A stretch of DNA of 34,085 nucleotides from Alteromonas sp. KUL49 (lineage in GTDB: Bacteria; Pseudomonadota; Gammaproteobacteria; Enterobacterales; Alteromonadaceae). The position numbers were made by a program, and so were the translations under genes. The notes under the pieces were generated by a model that was given only the letters and a program-made list of their open reading frames with translations, was not told the origin of the DNA and ran no database searches. The DNA lies in the NCBI RefSeq assembly GCF_006538345.1, contig NZ_BJKL01000020.1, positions 1 to 34,085 of the forward strand, read 5' to 3'. Each line of letters begins with the position of its first letter. Positions within the stretch are counted from its first letter, which is position 1. Shown here piece by piece: positions 16,362 through 25,918 of this stretch.

Positions 16362-19300
16362 TTAAAAGTTGCCACGAATACCAACTCTGAACTGACGCCC
16401 AGTACGGTACTCAGCAAGCGTACGATCGGTCGTTACACCACCATCCAATGCGTTACCTTCATCGAGGACAACGTTGGTTTGATCATTTGCGTTGGTAAGA
16501 TCCGTCGCATTTGATGCTGTGTAATAAACTCGACGAGTATCGTCAGTTAGGTTGATAGCTTGGAAAGTAAGACTAATGTTCTCAGTAACACGATAGCTAG
16601 AGCTAAAGTCTAAGCGGTGTGTTGCTTCTTGCCACGATGCACCACCAATAAGCCCACGGTTAACCAACTGGTCGTCGTTGAAGCGATACGCTAGACGAAG
16701 TTGAATGCCATCACGCTCCCAGAACAACGTTGTGTTGGCTGAGTGCTTAGGCGTGTACTCTTGTGGTAATGGCTTGAGGAATCTGCCAGTGCCTGGAATT
16801 TCCTCTTCGTCAGACTCTGAATCCTGATAGGTATAGTTGAAACTCATACCCAGTGAAGACAGCAGTCCTGGAAGGAAATCGTAGTTCTGCGTGTAACCAA
16901 GCTCTAGACCCTTGATTTCAGCACCTTTACCGTTACGTACGGTAGTAATCGACGCAACGTCACACTCAATACGCCACTGGTCGAAGAAACCTGCAACCTG
17001 ACGAAGCGGCATACAGTCGTCTTCTCCACCCGGTGTACGATTTTCATCAAACGGAAGTAGCAAATCAGCACTTTGCAGATCGTACTCAGTACGTACGTCA
17101 CGATAGTGATATGGCACTGTTACTGATTCTTCAAAGTTCTTCATGTCTTTATAGAACAAGGCTACAGATAATAAACCCGACTCGTTAAAGTACCACTCAT
17201 AAGATAAATCTAAGTTGGTCGATTCAAGTGGCTGCAATGCAGTGTTACCTGCAGAACCTGTTGCCGTTGGAAGCCATTGCTGTTCGAATACCTGAGTTCT
17301 GGGGTTCAATGAATCGAAACGTGGGCGAGTCATAGTACGCGTAATAGCGAAACGACCAATCATTTCATCATTGATTGCATAGTTAAGGTTTAAACTCGGT
17401 AGCCATAGATCGTTTTCAGCTTCATTAGTTACCCATGCGGTACGAATGAATGTACTGTCTTGGTTGCCGTTTGGCCCAGTGAATGCTGTTGTACGGTCTA
17501 GGAACGGCCAAATAAAGCCATTTGCCGCAAAGTGTGCCCATGCGTTTGCAGATGTTGTCACCAAATTACCATTGGTATCAAAAATCTGAGCTGGCAAAGG
17601 ATTAATATTAAACTGACCTGAAGCTGGGTCATAAAAAACAACACGGTTGACGTCTGGTCCCACAAGACCATCCGCACCCGGAATCAAGAATTGACCGGTC
17701 TCAGAATCATAAGGCAAGGTGTTAGCATTACCACGGTTGTACGCATGGGTAATTTGCCACGCCCAGCAGTTTTGCAAGTCTGCATCGTTTTCCGGTGTAT
17801 ATCTGTGGTCAGTGCCGCCCGTAGGTGCTGTGCCTCTCACAGGTACCGGACAAGCATCCTGACTCATATCGGCGAGATTACGCTCAACAAGCAAGTTGTA
17901 CGGGTCAAGCATTTGTGGGAAACGAACGTAGTTAATCCCACCAACACCGGTCGCGGTGTTTTCGTCTTTAATATAGCGAGTACCGATATTACCGGTTAAG
18001 CGACCATCCATAAATTCAAAGTTAACTTTGAAATACGCTGCCACCGTATTTGTCTCGATTGCACGACTGCCGTTAATCGTTTCACGAATACCAAGTTCGC
18101 CAGCATCTTTACCCGCAATCACCTCGAGTGCGCGCTCGCCGTCTAGCATTGGCCAACCACCGAAGAAAGCAGTAGAGCGATCGCTCTGAATATCTTCTGC
18201 AAAATTATCGTAAGGGAATGCCTCACCAGACAATATTTCAGAAAGGCGAATTGTACCTAAACCACGAACTTCGAAATCCGCATCTGGGTCTTCCAAGTCG
18301 ATAAGGTCGTCACCATTTGCAGTAGCGCGGTTTTGAATAGACACCGTACGCTCACGAGATGACATCTTGGCACCGAACTCTAATGAAGTGATGTAGTCGT
18401 TATCAAGCTCATAATCAAAGTCAATAAATAGAGACTTAGCTTCGTCTTCCAGCTCATTCTTACGCAGCACTAAGCTACCAAGGTGGTTATGCGTCATATC
18501 AAATGGATTAAAGCGACTGGTAATAGCCACTGCTGAGCCGTCAAATGCATCAAATACACCCGGAGTAACACCCGTTGCGTAGCTACAGTCTGCTCCCGCA
18601 GAACAGTCGTAACCTACACGCTCAAAAATTTCATCTGGCATACCTTCAACAATTTGACGACCTGCAGTACCCCAAGTAGCCGTACTGATAGAAATAAAAC
18701 GATCGTCTTCATTATCGTCAGGCGTTTCGTCAGTAGTTTTCGAGTAACCTGCCATAAGGTTCATCGTCAGGTTGTCGGTAATGTTGTAATCAATGGTTAG
18801 TGATGCAACATCAGTATCTACCTCACGTAAGCCGTACGAACGCACGAAGTTACCCGAGGTGGAACGACTGCTTGACCTCGCTAAGGTGTTAGTGGTTAAA
18901 TCAACACCATTCAGCGCCGTATTATCATCGTCCGGATGCAACAAAGGTGCGGCAACACCCATGTTAATTCGCAACGTATGATTGTCGGTTAAAATATCTT
19001 GCTCAGTACGAGTAAGGTCAAGTTGAATATCCAAGTCGTCATTAGGACGGAATTGGAAACCTGTAGATACAGAAAAACGGTCACGTTGGTCTGTGTTCAA
19101 ACCGAAGTCGATAAAGTTACGCGCCAAAACGTAGAGATCGCCTTCGTGAAGTTGTTGTGTCTCTGGATCGTAATTCATCAGAGATTCGATAGGGTTTAAT
19201 AATGGAGCACCATTGTCACCAACAATGATGTCTCCGTTATCATCCCTTTGATAACCTAGCACGCGGATAGGTTGACCAGTCGCAATATCATGCGCTGTTC

Positions 19301-20060
19301 TGCCACCGTCATCTAAGTCGTTAATCGGCAGTCCCGACAACCAGTTAGTTTGAATGCGGTCTTGGCGTGTTTTCTGTGTATCTTTTGACGCGGTAATAAT
19401 AAAACCTAGGCGTTCATCCATGTACTTGTCAGCAAAACTGAAGTTCATGCGATAATCACTTTCGTCAGAAAATTCGTTGTATCGACCTTCAAAGGTGAAT
19501 GAGCGACGCGGGTTGTTGAGTGCCAATGGTTTTACCGTACGAAGTACGATGTTCGCACCCAGTGAGCCTTCATCCTGGTCCGCCGCAGCTGTCTTGACTA
19601 CGTCGATTGACGACAAGATGTCAGAAGAGAAAGTACTCAAGTCAACACTGTTATCATTGGTTGCAGAAGCATCACCACCGTTGGTACTTAGGCCACCAGT
19701 AATTGCCACACCATTCATCGAAATTTGGTTCAACGAGGGACCAGCGCCACGTACAGAGATACGAGTACCTTCACCTGCTTCTTCTTGAACGGTAACACCT
19801 GTAACACGTGATAGAGCGTCGGCGATGTTTTGGTCCGTTGACTTACCTACATCTTCTGCATGAATTGAGTCACTAACGCCTTGTGCGAAGCGCTTAGCAT
19901 TGATGGCTTTTTGAAGGCTGCCTTTAAAGCCTTTTACCTCAATGACCTCAATCAGGCTTTCATCTTCGGCTTGGGTCTCCTCTTGCGCATAGGCAGGCAC
20001 AGCAAATAAGCTTGCCAATATCGCAGATGAAACGGCCGATAACCTAAATGTACTATTCAT
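16362..20060 (-). CDS. TonB-dependent outer-membrane receptor (Xanthomonas/Caulobacter type)
   Basis: Encodes 1232 aa. Signal peptide 1-25 (cleavage AYA-QEE), a TonB box-like stretch at about 36-43 (SLIEVIEVKG), the plug domain (DSIHAEDVGKSTDQNIADAL at about 64-83, then GTRISVRGAGPSLNQISMNG), and a long 22-strand-type barrel ending in RVGIRGNF with the terminal Phe. These fit the TonB-Xanth-Caul group (TIGR01782 type), used by marine gammaproteobacteria for oligosaccharide uptake. It is larger than the typical 850-1000 aa, so long extracellular loops are expected. SD GAGGGA precedes the ATG. It follows a sulfatase by 106 nt that contain two hairpins, and it is followed by a surface lipoprotein. 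Energy comes from TonB/ExbB/ExbD encoded elsewhere. The substrate is inferred from the locus as sulfated, anhydrogalactose-containing oligosaccharide. Confidence 0.95.
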   Translation of the reverse strand: MNSTFRLSAVSSAILASLFAVPAYAQEETQAEDESLIEVIEVKGFKGSLQKAINAKRFAQGVSDSIHAEDVGKSTDQNIADALSRVTGVTVQEEAGEGTRISVRGAGPSLNQISMNGVAITGGLSTNGGDASATNDNSVDLSTFSSDILSSIDVVKTAAADQDEGSLGANIVLRTVKPLALNNPRRSFTFEGRYNEFSDESDYRMNFSFADKYMDERLGFIITASKDTQKTRQDRIQTNWLSGLPINDLDDGGRTAHDIATGQPIRVLGYQRDDNGDIIVGDNGAPLLNPIESLMNYDPETQQLHEGDLYVLARNFIDFGLNTDQRDRFSVSTGFQFRPNDDLDIQLDLTRTEQDILTDNHTLRINMGVAAPLLHPDDDNTALNGVDLTTNTLARSSSRSTSGNFVRSYGLREVDTDVASLTIDYNITDNLTMNLMAGYSKTTDETPDDNEDDRFISISTATWGTAGRQIVEGMPDEIFERVGYDCSAGADCSYATGVTPGVFDAFDGSAVAITSRFNPFDMTHNHLGSLVLRKNELEDEAKSLFIDFDYELDNDYITSLEFGAKMSSRERTVSIQNRATANGDDLIDLEDPDADFEVRGLGTIRLSEILSGEAFPYDNFAEDIQSDRSTAFFGGWPMLDGERALEVIAGKDAGELGIRETINGSRAIETNTVAAYFKVNFEFMDGRLTGNIGTRYIKDENTATGVGGINYVRFPQMLDPYNLLVERNLADMSQDACPVPVRGTAPTGGTDHRYTPENDADLQNCWAWQITHAYNRGNANTLPYDSETGQFLIPGADGLVGPDVNRVVFYDPASGQFNINPLPAQIFDTNGNLVTTSANAWAHFAANGFIWPFLDRTTAFTGPNGNQDSTFIRTAWVTNEAENDLWLPSLNLNYAINDEMIGRFAITRTMTRPRFDSLNPRTQVFEQQWLPTATGSAGNTALQPLESTNLDLSYEWYFNESGLLSVALFYKDMKNFEESVTVPYHYRDVRTEYDLQSADLLLPFDENRTPGGEDDCMPLRQVAGFFDQWRIECDVASITTVRNGKGAEIKGLELGYTQNYDFLPGLLSSLGMSFNYTYQDSESDEEEIPGTGRFLKPLPQEYTPKHSANTTLFWERDGIQLRLAYRFNDDQLVNRGLIGGASWQEATHRLDFSSSYRVTENISLTFQAINLTDDTRRVYYTASNATDLTNANDQTNVVLDEGNALDGGVTTDRTLAEYRTGRQFRVGIRGNF

Positions 20061-20090
20061 TATAGTCCCTCGGTTTAACTACGTTTGTTC

Positions 20091-20153
20091 GGCGGATACC
20101 ACTCTATTCCGCCGGTGTTTGACCAAATCATTCAACCTAGTAGGAAGTTGAAT
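20091..20153 (-). other. Two hairpins in the sulfatase-receptor intergenic gap
   Basis: GGCGGA (20091-20096) pairs with TCCGCC (20108-20113), and ATTCAAC (20130-20136) pairs with GTTGAAT (20147-20153). Both lie in the 106 nt between the sulfatase stop and the receptor start. They have no T-tract. They may be processing or stabilising elements that allow higher receptor expression. No GntR-type operator is seen here, so the receptor is likely read from the promoter near 24300 or an unrecognised local one. Confidence 0.45.
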
Positions 20154-20166
20154 GTGCTTGTTGTCG

Positions 20167-21618
20167 TTATTCGGTGGCGCCCACTGGTCTCTCGAGTGTC
20201 GTTACACCTTTGTTATGATAAAAATCCATGCGTTCGATATCGTAATTTTCGAACTTACGTTGCAATAACCAACGGGGACGTTCGAGCGACGATTCCCATT
20301 CGAATAATTGCTTAAACATATCTCGAACTTTCTCTGGATGCTCAGCAGCTAAGTCGTTAACTTCTTGAAGATCATCAGGTAAGTAGTAAAGTTGTGCAGG
20401 ACGATCTGGGAAGCGCATCATTTTCCAATCACCAACGCGGATCGTGCCACGGACATCCTTTTTCCAATAAAGCACATCATGAGGTCGAGCTGTGTTTTCA
20501 CCGGAAATGTAAGGATGTAGGTCTACACCGTCTACATCGTTCAATGAACTTACGTCGCCGTTTGCAGCCGCATAAAATGTTGGGAAAAGATCCAACAGAC
20601 TTACCGGATAATCGTATGTTGCGCCCGCCGTATATTGCTCTGGCCACTTCACGATCATAGGAACCCGAATACCACCCTCTAAGTGATTAGATTTGCTACC
20701 ACTGAGGGGCAAGTTACTCGATGCATTTCTATCGGTAGGACCGCCATTATCATTGGTAAATACGACAATGGTGTTTTCATCCAAGCCCAGTGCTTTGAGC
20801 TTATCAAGGATGGCTCCCGAGGCCCGATCAAGTGCTTTTGTCATAGCAGCAACGGTTTGACGATTGCCCTCAAGCGAAGGGAATGCCGCCAAGTCTTCCT
20901 CGATAGCATCCATTGGCGTATGTACGGCATTAAAAGAAACAAACGCAAAGAATGGCTTGTCCGCTTTTGCCTGCGCTTCTATGAAGCTAATCGTTTCGTC
21001 AGCCAGAACATCCGTGAGGTATCCCTCATGCTCTTGGAATTCACCAAAGTCACGCTCCATCCAATCGAGCTCACTCGGAGGATTATCGTGATAAGCGTGG
21101 TAGCTGCGAGCGCCGCCCCTAAACCCGTAGAAGGTATCAAAACCGCGCTTGAGAGGATGAAACTTATCCGCACCGCCCAAATGCCACTTACCAAAAAAGG
21201 CTGTAGCATAACCTAGAGATTTCAGACGGTCGGCCATAGTTTCTTCGGTCAGTGGAATACCCATCTCACGACCATCAGCAGCAGAGTTTGCGCTCATATA
21301 GCCTGGAACATTATTCTCTTCAAAACCGAAACGCTGCTGATAGCGACCTGTCATAAGACCGGCTCGCGAAGGACCACAGGTTGGATCTGACACATATGCT
21401 TGTGTGAACATAACGCCTTCGCTAGCAAGCACATCTAAGTTTGGCGTTTGCATAATTTCACTACCGTGAAAACCAAAGTCAGCATAACCTGCGTCATCAG
21501 CGAGTAACAAAATGATGTTTGGTTGCTTTTTGGCCTCTACCTCAGTTTGCGCACAGGCAATTGAGCTCAAGGTAAGCGCACTAAGGAGTAGTGATTTAAT
21601 GAAACTACGCTTATTCAT
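20167..21618 (-). CDS. Formylglycine-dependent sulfatase (S1 family), exported
   Basis: Encodes 483 aa, a type I sulfatase that hydrolyses sulfate esters of sugars. The modification motif is CGPSR (Cys81-Arg85), to be oxidised to formylglycine. Metal ligands include the Asp pair in LLADDAGYADFG (Asp41, Asp42) and FTNDNGG further on. FFGKWHLGG and the NAVHTPMD region are also typical. The N-terminus is a signal peptide, either signal peptidase I (cut at ACA-Q) or lipoprotein (IAC). It starts 5 nt after the ALDH stop codon, with AGGA inside the ALDH end, so it is co-transcribed. It resembles the sulfatase at 24455-25906, so the two are probably paralogues in one S1 subfamily with different positional specificity. 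No sulfatase-maturating enzyme is in the window. The likely substrate, a sulfated galactan oligosaccharide, is inference. Confidence 0.93.
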   Translation of the reverse strand: MNKRSFIKSLLLSALTLSSIACAQTEVEAKKQPNIILLLADDAGYADFGFHGSEIMQTPNLDVLASEGVMFTQAYVSDPTCGPSRAGLMTGRYQQRFGFEENNVPGYMSANSAADGREMGIPLTEETMADRLKSLGYATAFFGKWHLGGADKFHPLKRGFDTFYGFRGGARSYHAYHDNPPSELDWMERDFGEFQEHEGYLTDVLADETISFIEAQAKADKPFFAFVSFNAVHTPMDAIEEDLAAFPSLEGNRQTVAAMTKALDRASGAILDKLKALGLDENTIVVFTNDNGGPTDRNASSNLPLSGSKSNHLEGGIRVPMIVKWPEQYTAGATYDYPVSLLDLFPTFYAAANGDVSSLNDVDGVDLHPYISGENTARPHDVLYWKKDVRGTIRVGDWKMMRFPDRPAQLYYLPDDLQEVNDLAAEHPEKVRDMFKQLFEWESSLERPRWLLQRKFENYDIERMDFYHNKGVTTLERPVGATE

Positions 21619-21623
21619 TATTC

Positions 21624-23057
21624 CTAGTCCTTCACCAAAATTGAAACACGTTTGTTAGTCAGGTATTCAGTAAGGCTGTATTTAGAGCAGTCCTTGCCTA
21701 CACCACTTTGCTTCAGACCACCGTGGGGCAGATGAACACTGTAATGTGCTTCGTTGATACACACGCTGCCCGCAGTAATTTCGTCGGCTGCCTGTAGACC
21801 TCGACGTAAGCTCTCGGTGTACACATAAGCCGCCAAACCAAACTCACATTCATTCGCTAGGCCGATAATATCGTCACTGTCACTAAAGCTAATGATAGGG
21901 AGTACTGGACCAAATATTTCATCTGTGCAAACAGGCATGTCCAACGAAACGTTAGACAAAATAGTAGGTTCTATATAAAAACCAGCTTTGTTGTCAGGCG
22001 CCTTTCCACCCAACTCTACTTTCGCGCCAGCGGTTACTGAGGCATCGATAACCGAAAGAATACGCTGACGCTCTTTACTAGAAATCATTGGGCCCATGAT
22101 ATTGCCCTCTGCTCGACCCGCACCTAATGTAAGTTTGCTTGCGTGATTAACCGCTTCTTCAATAAATGTGTCGATAACACTCTCATGAACAAAACAGCGG
22201 TTAGGTGACACACAAACTTGGCCGGAATTAGCGAACTTCAAATTGATAAGGTCTTGAGCCGCTCGTTTAACATCAGCATCGTCGTATACGATAACTGGCG
22301 CGTTTCCTCCCAGTTCAACAGAGAAGTGCTTCACGGATGTACACGCAGTTTTCATCGCGTTGATACCCGAGCGTGTCGAGCCAATCATGGTAAATAACGA
22401 AGGAACATCACTGGTAAGCAGTGGGTTTGTCACGTCATAGTTATTACTGGTGATAATATTAACCACACCAGCAGGGAAGCCCGCTTCAATAGCTAGCTCG
22501 GCACACTTTAACGTTGCCAACGGTGTAACCTGAGAAGGCTTGATAATCGTTGTACAACCTGCAGCAAGCGCAGGACCAAGTTTGTATCCAACATTGAGTA
22601 ATGGAAAATTCCACGCCAGATACCCCACCACTACACCGAGTGGTTGGCGTTTTATAAAATGGTGGAAGCGACCATCAGGATCGGTTAATACTGGCTGTTC
22701 TACTCGCTTCATTTCTTCTATGAAGAAGCGAAGGCAAGTCACTAGCATGCCAAAGTCATATTCCGCGTTATCTAGCGGCTTACCCGTTTCAGCGATAAGC
22801 ACATCGATAATGTCATCTTTATTGGCTTCGAGTAACTCTGCGTATTTAAGCATCAGTGCCTCACGCTCAGCGATACTCGTTTTAGACCATGTTTTAAAAC
22901 TCTCATTCGCACATTCGATAACTTGAAGTACTTGCTCGTCGGAAATATCTGGAACGTTAGCAATGACTTCCGCGGTGTCTGGATTGACCACCTCAAAGGT
23001 TGATGGCGAAGAAACGAGTTGGCCATCGATTAGCATTTTATAGTCGTATGTGTTCAT
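21624..23057 (-). CDS. Aldehyde dehydrogenase, probable 3,6-anhydro-D-galactose dehydrogenase
   Basis: Encodes 477 aa, an NAD(P)-dependent aldehyde dehydrogenase. Conserved residues are Asn150 (AWNF), Lys173 (IIKPS), Glu248 (ELGGN) and the catalytic Cys282 (SGQVCV). Length is typical. It overlaps the upstream enolase-superfamily gene by four bases (ATGA), so the two act together: oxidation of an aldose to its acid, then conversion of that acid. Combined with DgoK and DgoA in the same locus, this is the order of the 3,6-anhydro-D-galactose pathway of carrageenan degraders, in which the first enzyme (DauA) makes 3,6-anhydro-D-galactonate. The family alone would also fit lactaldehyde, succinate semialdehyde or glycolaldehyde dehydrogenases, so the specific substrate rests on context. 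No export signal; cytoplasmic. Confidence 0.85.
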   Translation of the reverse strand: MNTYDYKMLIDGQLVSSPSTFEVVNPDTAEVIANVPDISDEQVLQVIECANESFKTWSKTSIAEREALMLKYAELLEANKDDIIDVLIAETGKPLDNAEYDFGMLVTCLRFFIEEMKRVEQPVLTDPDGRFHHFIKRQPLGVVVGYLAWNFPLLNVGYKLGPALAAGCTTIIKPSQVTPLATLKCAELAIEAGFPAGVVNIITSNNYDVTNPLLTSDVPSLFTMIGSTRSGINAMKTACTSVKHFSVELGGNAPVIVYDDADVKRAAQDLINLKFANSGQVCVSPNRCFVHESVIDTFIEEAVNHASKLTLGAGRAEGNIMGPMISSKERQRILSVIDASVTAGAKVELGGKAPDNKAGFYIEPTILSNVSLDMPVCTDEIFGPVLPIISFSDSDDIIGLANECEFGLAAYVYTESLRRGLQAADEITAGSVCINEAHYSVHLPHGGLKQSGVGKDCSKYSLTEYLTNKRVSILVKD

Positions 23058-24205
23058 TTTGCTTCCGTAGAATTAACTGAAAATTGTTGTAACGCGTCGC
23101 GATTAATAGAAACGCCGAGCCCTGGCTCAGAAGGCACTATCGCCTTACCATTCACCACGTTTACATTGACTTCGAAGAGTTCATCTCTAAGAGGGTTTTC
23201 TGTCCTGTCGTACTCTAAGAACAATGATTTTTCCTCTTTTCGACCTGGCTCGTGATAGGCAGTGGCCAAGAAGTGCGTTGCCACAGCTAGGTTGAGCTGA
23301 GTACCCCACACGTGTGGGATCATATTCAGTCCTTTCGCCGATGCTAGTGCACGAATCTTAAGCGCTTCGCTAGGACCACCGCAGTAGGCTAAGTCAGCTT
23401 GAATGATCTGCACGCCCTTAGATTCAATAAGCTTGCTGAAACCAAAACGGGTTTGCTCACACTCACCGGTAGCTATGGCTACGCGTGTTTGATTTTGCAG
23501 ATGAGTAAACTGGTCCAAGTTTTCTGGGGATAATGGTTCTTCAAACCACGCGTAGTTATTATCTTCGAGCACCTTAGCGATATGCACAGCTTCTGGTAAA
23601 TCGTAGGCGTGGTTAGAATCTGCGGCAAGTACCATATTTGGCATCGCCTCTCGCATAGCAAGAATGAGCTTTTCATCAAAGGCGACGTTCTTTCCAACTT
23701 TGATCTTCATCGCCTCGAAACCCTGATCAGCATAGTACAAGGCTTCTTCAACTAAGGTTTTTAACAACAAATCTTCTGGCATCTCTTGGAAGTACATGCC
23801 AGTTGCATAACACGGAACTGAATCACGTACAGCTCCTCCCATTAACTCACTGACGCTTACACCGCGAATTTTACCCTTTAGATCCCAAAGTGCCATATCA
23901 ATTCCGGACATAGCCGCCATTAACACACCACCGCGCGCAAAATCTAGACTTGCTCTCCACATGAAGTGCCAAATTTGGTCAGTGGATGTGGGATTCATTC
24001 CAATAATCTTAGGTGCGTAGAAACGATCTACCGCTGTTTGTATGACTTCAGCGGGCCCGTAGCACTCTCCCCAACCGGTAACGCCCGTGTCCGTGGTAAT
24101 TTCTACCAACAGTACATTTCGTTGACCGTAAAACCACTGAGAGAAACCAAAGGGTGTCTCTAGTTCACATTTCACGTGGTGGGTTTTAATACTCGCTATT
24201 TTCAT
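23054..24205 (-). CDS. Enolase-superfamily enzyme, probable 3,6-anhydro-D-galactonate cycloisomerase
   Basis: Encodes 383 aa, of the mandelate racemase/muconate lactonising group. The catalytic frame is complete: KIK (Lys167 and Lys169), metal ligands Asp196 (ADSNHA), Glu222 (WFEEPL) and Glu248 (TGECE), and the Asp271-His298 dyad (QADLAYCGG; MIPHVW). Such enzymes remove the alpha proton of an acid sugar. Since the next gene is an aldehyde dehydrogenase overlapping by four bases, and the locus holds a 2-keto-3-deoxygalactonate kinase and aldolase, the best fit is the cycloisomerase that opens 3,6-anhydro-D-galactonate to 2-keto-3-deoxy-D-galactonate (DauB in carrageenan degraders). Alternatives are a galactonate or arabinonate dehydratase. 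It is the first gene of an operon that continues to the receptor. The operator at 24302-24316 lies 97 nt upstream. Confidence 0.87.
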   Translation of the reverse strand: MKIASIKTHHVKCELETPFGFSQWFYGQRNVLLVEITTDTGVTGWGECYGPAEVIQTAVDRFYAPKIIGMNPTSTDQIWHFMWRASLDFARGGVLMAAMSGIDMALWDLKGKIRGVSVSELMGGAVRDSVPCYATGMYFQEMPEDLLLKTLVEEALYYADQGFEAMKIKVGKNVAFDEKLILAMREAMPNMVLAADSNHAYDLPEAVHIAKVLEDNNYAWFEEPLSPENLDQFTHLQNQTRVAIATGECEQTRFGFSKLIESKGVQIIQADLAYCGGPSEALKIRALASAKGLNMIPHVWGTQLNLAVATHFLATAYHEPGRKEEKSLFLEYDRTENPLRDELFEVNVNVVNGKAIVPSEPGLGVSINRDALQQFSVNSTEAK

Positions 24206-24277
24206 TTTTACATTGATCCGTTAGTCGCCTTGCACTAGTCAGTGCGAAAAATTTACAGTGGCGAAAAATAAAACATA

Positions 24278-24293
24278 CCTAACCATTGTTAGG
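24278..24293. repeat. Short palindrome in the enolase-operon leader
   Basis: CCTAAC (24278-24283) and GTTAGG (24288-24293) form a perfect 6-bp inverted repeat with a 4-nt centre, directly downstream of the predicted -10 box. It may be a second regulator site or a leader hairpin. Confidence 0.35.
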
Positions 24294-24297
24294 AACT

Positions 24298-24326
24298 AGT
24301 TAAACATATGATGTTTGAATTTACAA
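24298..24326 (-). promoter_or_regulatory. Predicted promoter with GntR operator, enolase/ALDH/sulfatase/receptor operon
   Basis: Minus strand: -35 TTGTAA (24321-24326), 17-nt spacer, -10 TTAACT (24298-24303). The 15-bp operator at 24302-24316 (AAACATATGATGTTT on the plus strand) fills the spacer, so a bound repressor would block the polymerase. A partial second copy, AACATAATATTTA (24325-24337), lies about two helical turns upstream. The operator is one of four copies in the locus. Confidence 0.75.
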
Positions 24327-24415
24327 CATAATATTTACAGTTTTTAACCATTCGTTACAGAGAGGTTTAATTAAGACTTAATGCTAGAAAAGAAAAAAAC
24401 TGTCGCGAAACAAGT

Positions 24416-24439
24416 AAAAGCGCGATAAAACGCGCCTTT
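24416..24439 (-). terminator. Intrinsic terminator of the two-sulfatase operon
   Basis: Minus strand GCGCG, loop TTTTAT, CGCGC, then TTTTAC. It lies about 20 nt after the stop of the second sulfatase gene and before the next operon's promoter. The stem is short but GC-only. Confidence 0.72.
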
Positions 24440-24454
24440 ACCCTATTAACTTGT

Positions 24455-25906
24455 TTAGTTGTTGTTAAGAGGAGGGAATGTTTCGTGGAAGCGTGGCATT
24501 GCTTTTTCGCGCCAATTCGTACCTTCCTCGTGTATGTGGAACCACAATGGTTGTGCGTGTGTCCACGCCCAAGACTCCATTTCCGCCTGCATTTCTCTCA
24601 ACACAAATGGGTGTTCGTCGCTTACATCGTTTTGTTCAGCCACATCGTTCGATAAATCGTACAATCGCCATTTCCCACCGGTAGTAATAGCTTTCCAATT
24701 GTCTTTTCGCGCAGATGCATCTGAATATCCAAATCTATGGCGCATGGCATAGATCATTTCACCTTCCCTTGCGCTTTTACCATCAATCAGATAACTCCAT
24801 ATGTCTTTTCCATCAAGTTGTTTCCCATCGGGTAACTCTGCGCCGGCTAGCTGAGCAAACGTGGGGAAGAAATCCAATGTTGTTACTGGGTGCTCATACA
24901 CGGTATTTTCAGCCACGTTGTCTGGCCAATGGAAAAACATCGGCGTTCTAAAACCGCCTTCTAATACATCGCCTTTTTTACCCGCGAGTGGAGCATTATT
25001 GGCACCTAAATTTGGTTTTCCACCGTTGTCACTCAAAAACACTATTAGTGTGTTCTCGTACTGACCTGTGTCTTTTAATGCTTTCACGATGCGATCAACG
25101 CCACGGTCGACGGCGTAAACCATCCCAGCATAAACTTTTCGCTTCTTGTCGTTAATCTCAGGAAACATATCCATATCTTCTTGCTTCGCCTGCATAGGAG
25201 AATGGGGCGCATTGTATGCAAGATACAAGAAAAACGGTTTGTCTTTATCTTCGCCTGCTTTTTCGATGAAATTTACCGCTTCTCTTGAAAGGCCATCGGT
25301 TATGTACTCGTTTTCTTCTACTTCAACGCCATTTCTTTCTAATGGTTTTAGATAAGAAAATATCGAGTGCTCTTGGCCTCGAGACGTTTGCATATCGTAA
25401 GATGCTTTGAATTGCTCTGGAAAATAGTTGTGACCACCGTTTAGAAAACCATAGAAATCCTCAAAACCACGGTTATTGGGGTGAAACTGCTCAGTTTCAC
25501 CCAAGTGCCACTTACCTACGATCCCCGTGTAGTAGCCAGCATCTTGTAATACGGTACTCATGTATACTTCGCTTGTAGGTATACCGAGTCCGCCTGATAG
25601 ACTATTTCTCGGCAAATTAAACTGAGAACCAAACTTGTGAGGGTAGCGTCCTGTTAACAGCCCAGCACGGCTTGGTCCACAAAATGGATGCACATTGTAG
25701 GCTGATGTGAACGTAGTTCCGCCCTCAGCAAGTGCGTCTAGACTTGGCGTCTTAATATCTTGTGCACCGTTAAAACCAACATCGGCATACCCCAAATCAT
25801 CGGTTAGTATCAGCAAAATGTTAGGGCGCGGTGCTTCGGCAAAACATCCAGAACTAACCACGCCTAACGCGGCTAAAGGCAATATTTTTTTTAATTTTGA
25901 AAACAT
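24455..25906 (-). CDS. Formylglycine-dependent sulfatase (S1 family), exported
   Basis: Encodes 483 aa. The motif CGPSR (Cys76-Arg80) gives the formylglycine nucleophile. The LTDDLGYADVG metal-binding start (Asp36, Asp37), KWHLGE and VFLSDNGG are all present. The N-terminus is an export signal with a Gly-Cys (SSGC, Cys21), so it may be a lipoprotein; signal peptidase I cleavage at CFA-EA is the alternative. It lies 12 nt after the upstream sulfatase in one operon with a shared operator. Similarity around the active site to the sulfatase at 20167-21618 (YADxGF, AYxxxPxCGPSRAGLxTGRY) suggests the same S1 subfamily. The expected role is removal of sulfate from galactan oligosaccharides in the periplasm; position and substrate specificity cannot be read from sequence alone. 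Confidence 0.93.
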   Translation of the reverse strand: MFSKLKKILPLAALGVVSSGCFAEAPRPNILLILTDDLGYADVGFNGAQDIKTPSLDALAEGGTTFTSAYNVHPFCGPSRAGLLTGRYPHKFGSQFNLPRNSLSGGLGIPTSEVYMSTVLQDAGYYTGIVGKWHLGETEQFHPNNRGFEDFYGFLNGGHNYFPEQFKASYDMQTSRGQEHSIFSYLKPLERNGVEVEENEYITDGLSREAVNFIEKAGEDKDKPFFLYLAYNAPHSPMQAKQEDMDMFPEINDKKRKVYAGMVYAVDRGVDRIVKALKDTGQYENTLIVFLSDNGGKPNLGANNAPLAGKKGDVLEGGFRTPMFFHWPDNVAENTVYEHPVTTLDFFPTFAQLAGAELPDGKQLDGKDIWSYLIDGKSAREGEMIYAMRHRFGYSDASARKDNWKAITTGGKWRLYDLSNDVAEQNDVSDEHPFVLREMQAEMESWAWTHAQPLWFHIHEEGTNWREKAMPRFHETFPPLNNN

Positions 25907-25918
25907 CGTTATCTCACA

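Noticed and set aside
20683..21216. Open frame of 177 codons on the plus strand inside the sulfatase
   Set aside because: It is antisense to a clear sulfatase with a full set of motifs, has no signal or domain of its own, and has Cys/Arg-rich composition typical of shadow frames.
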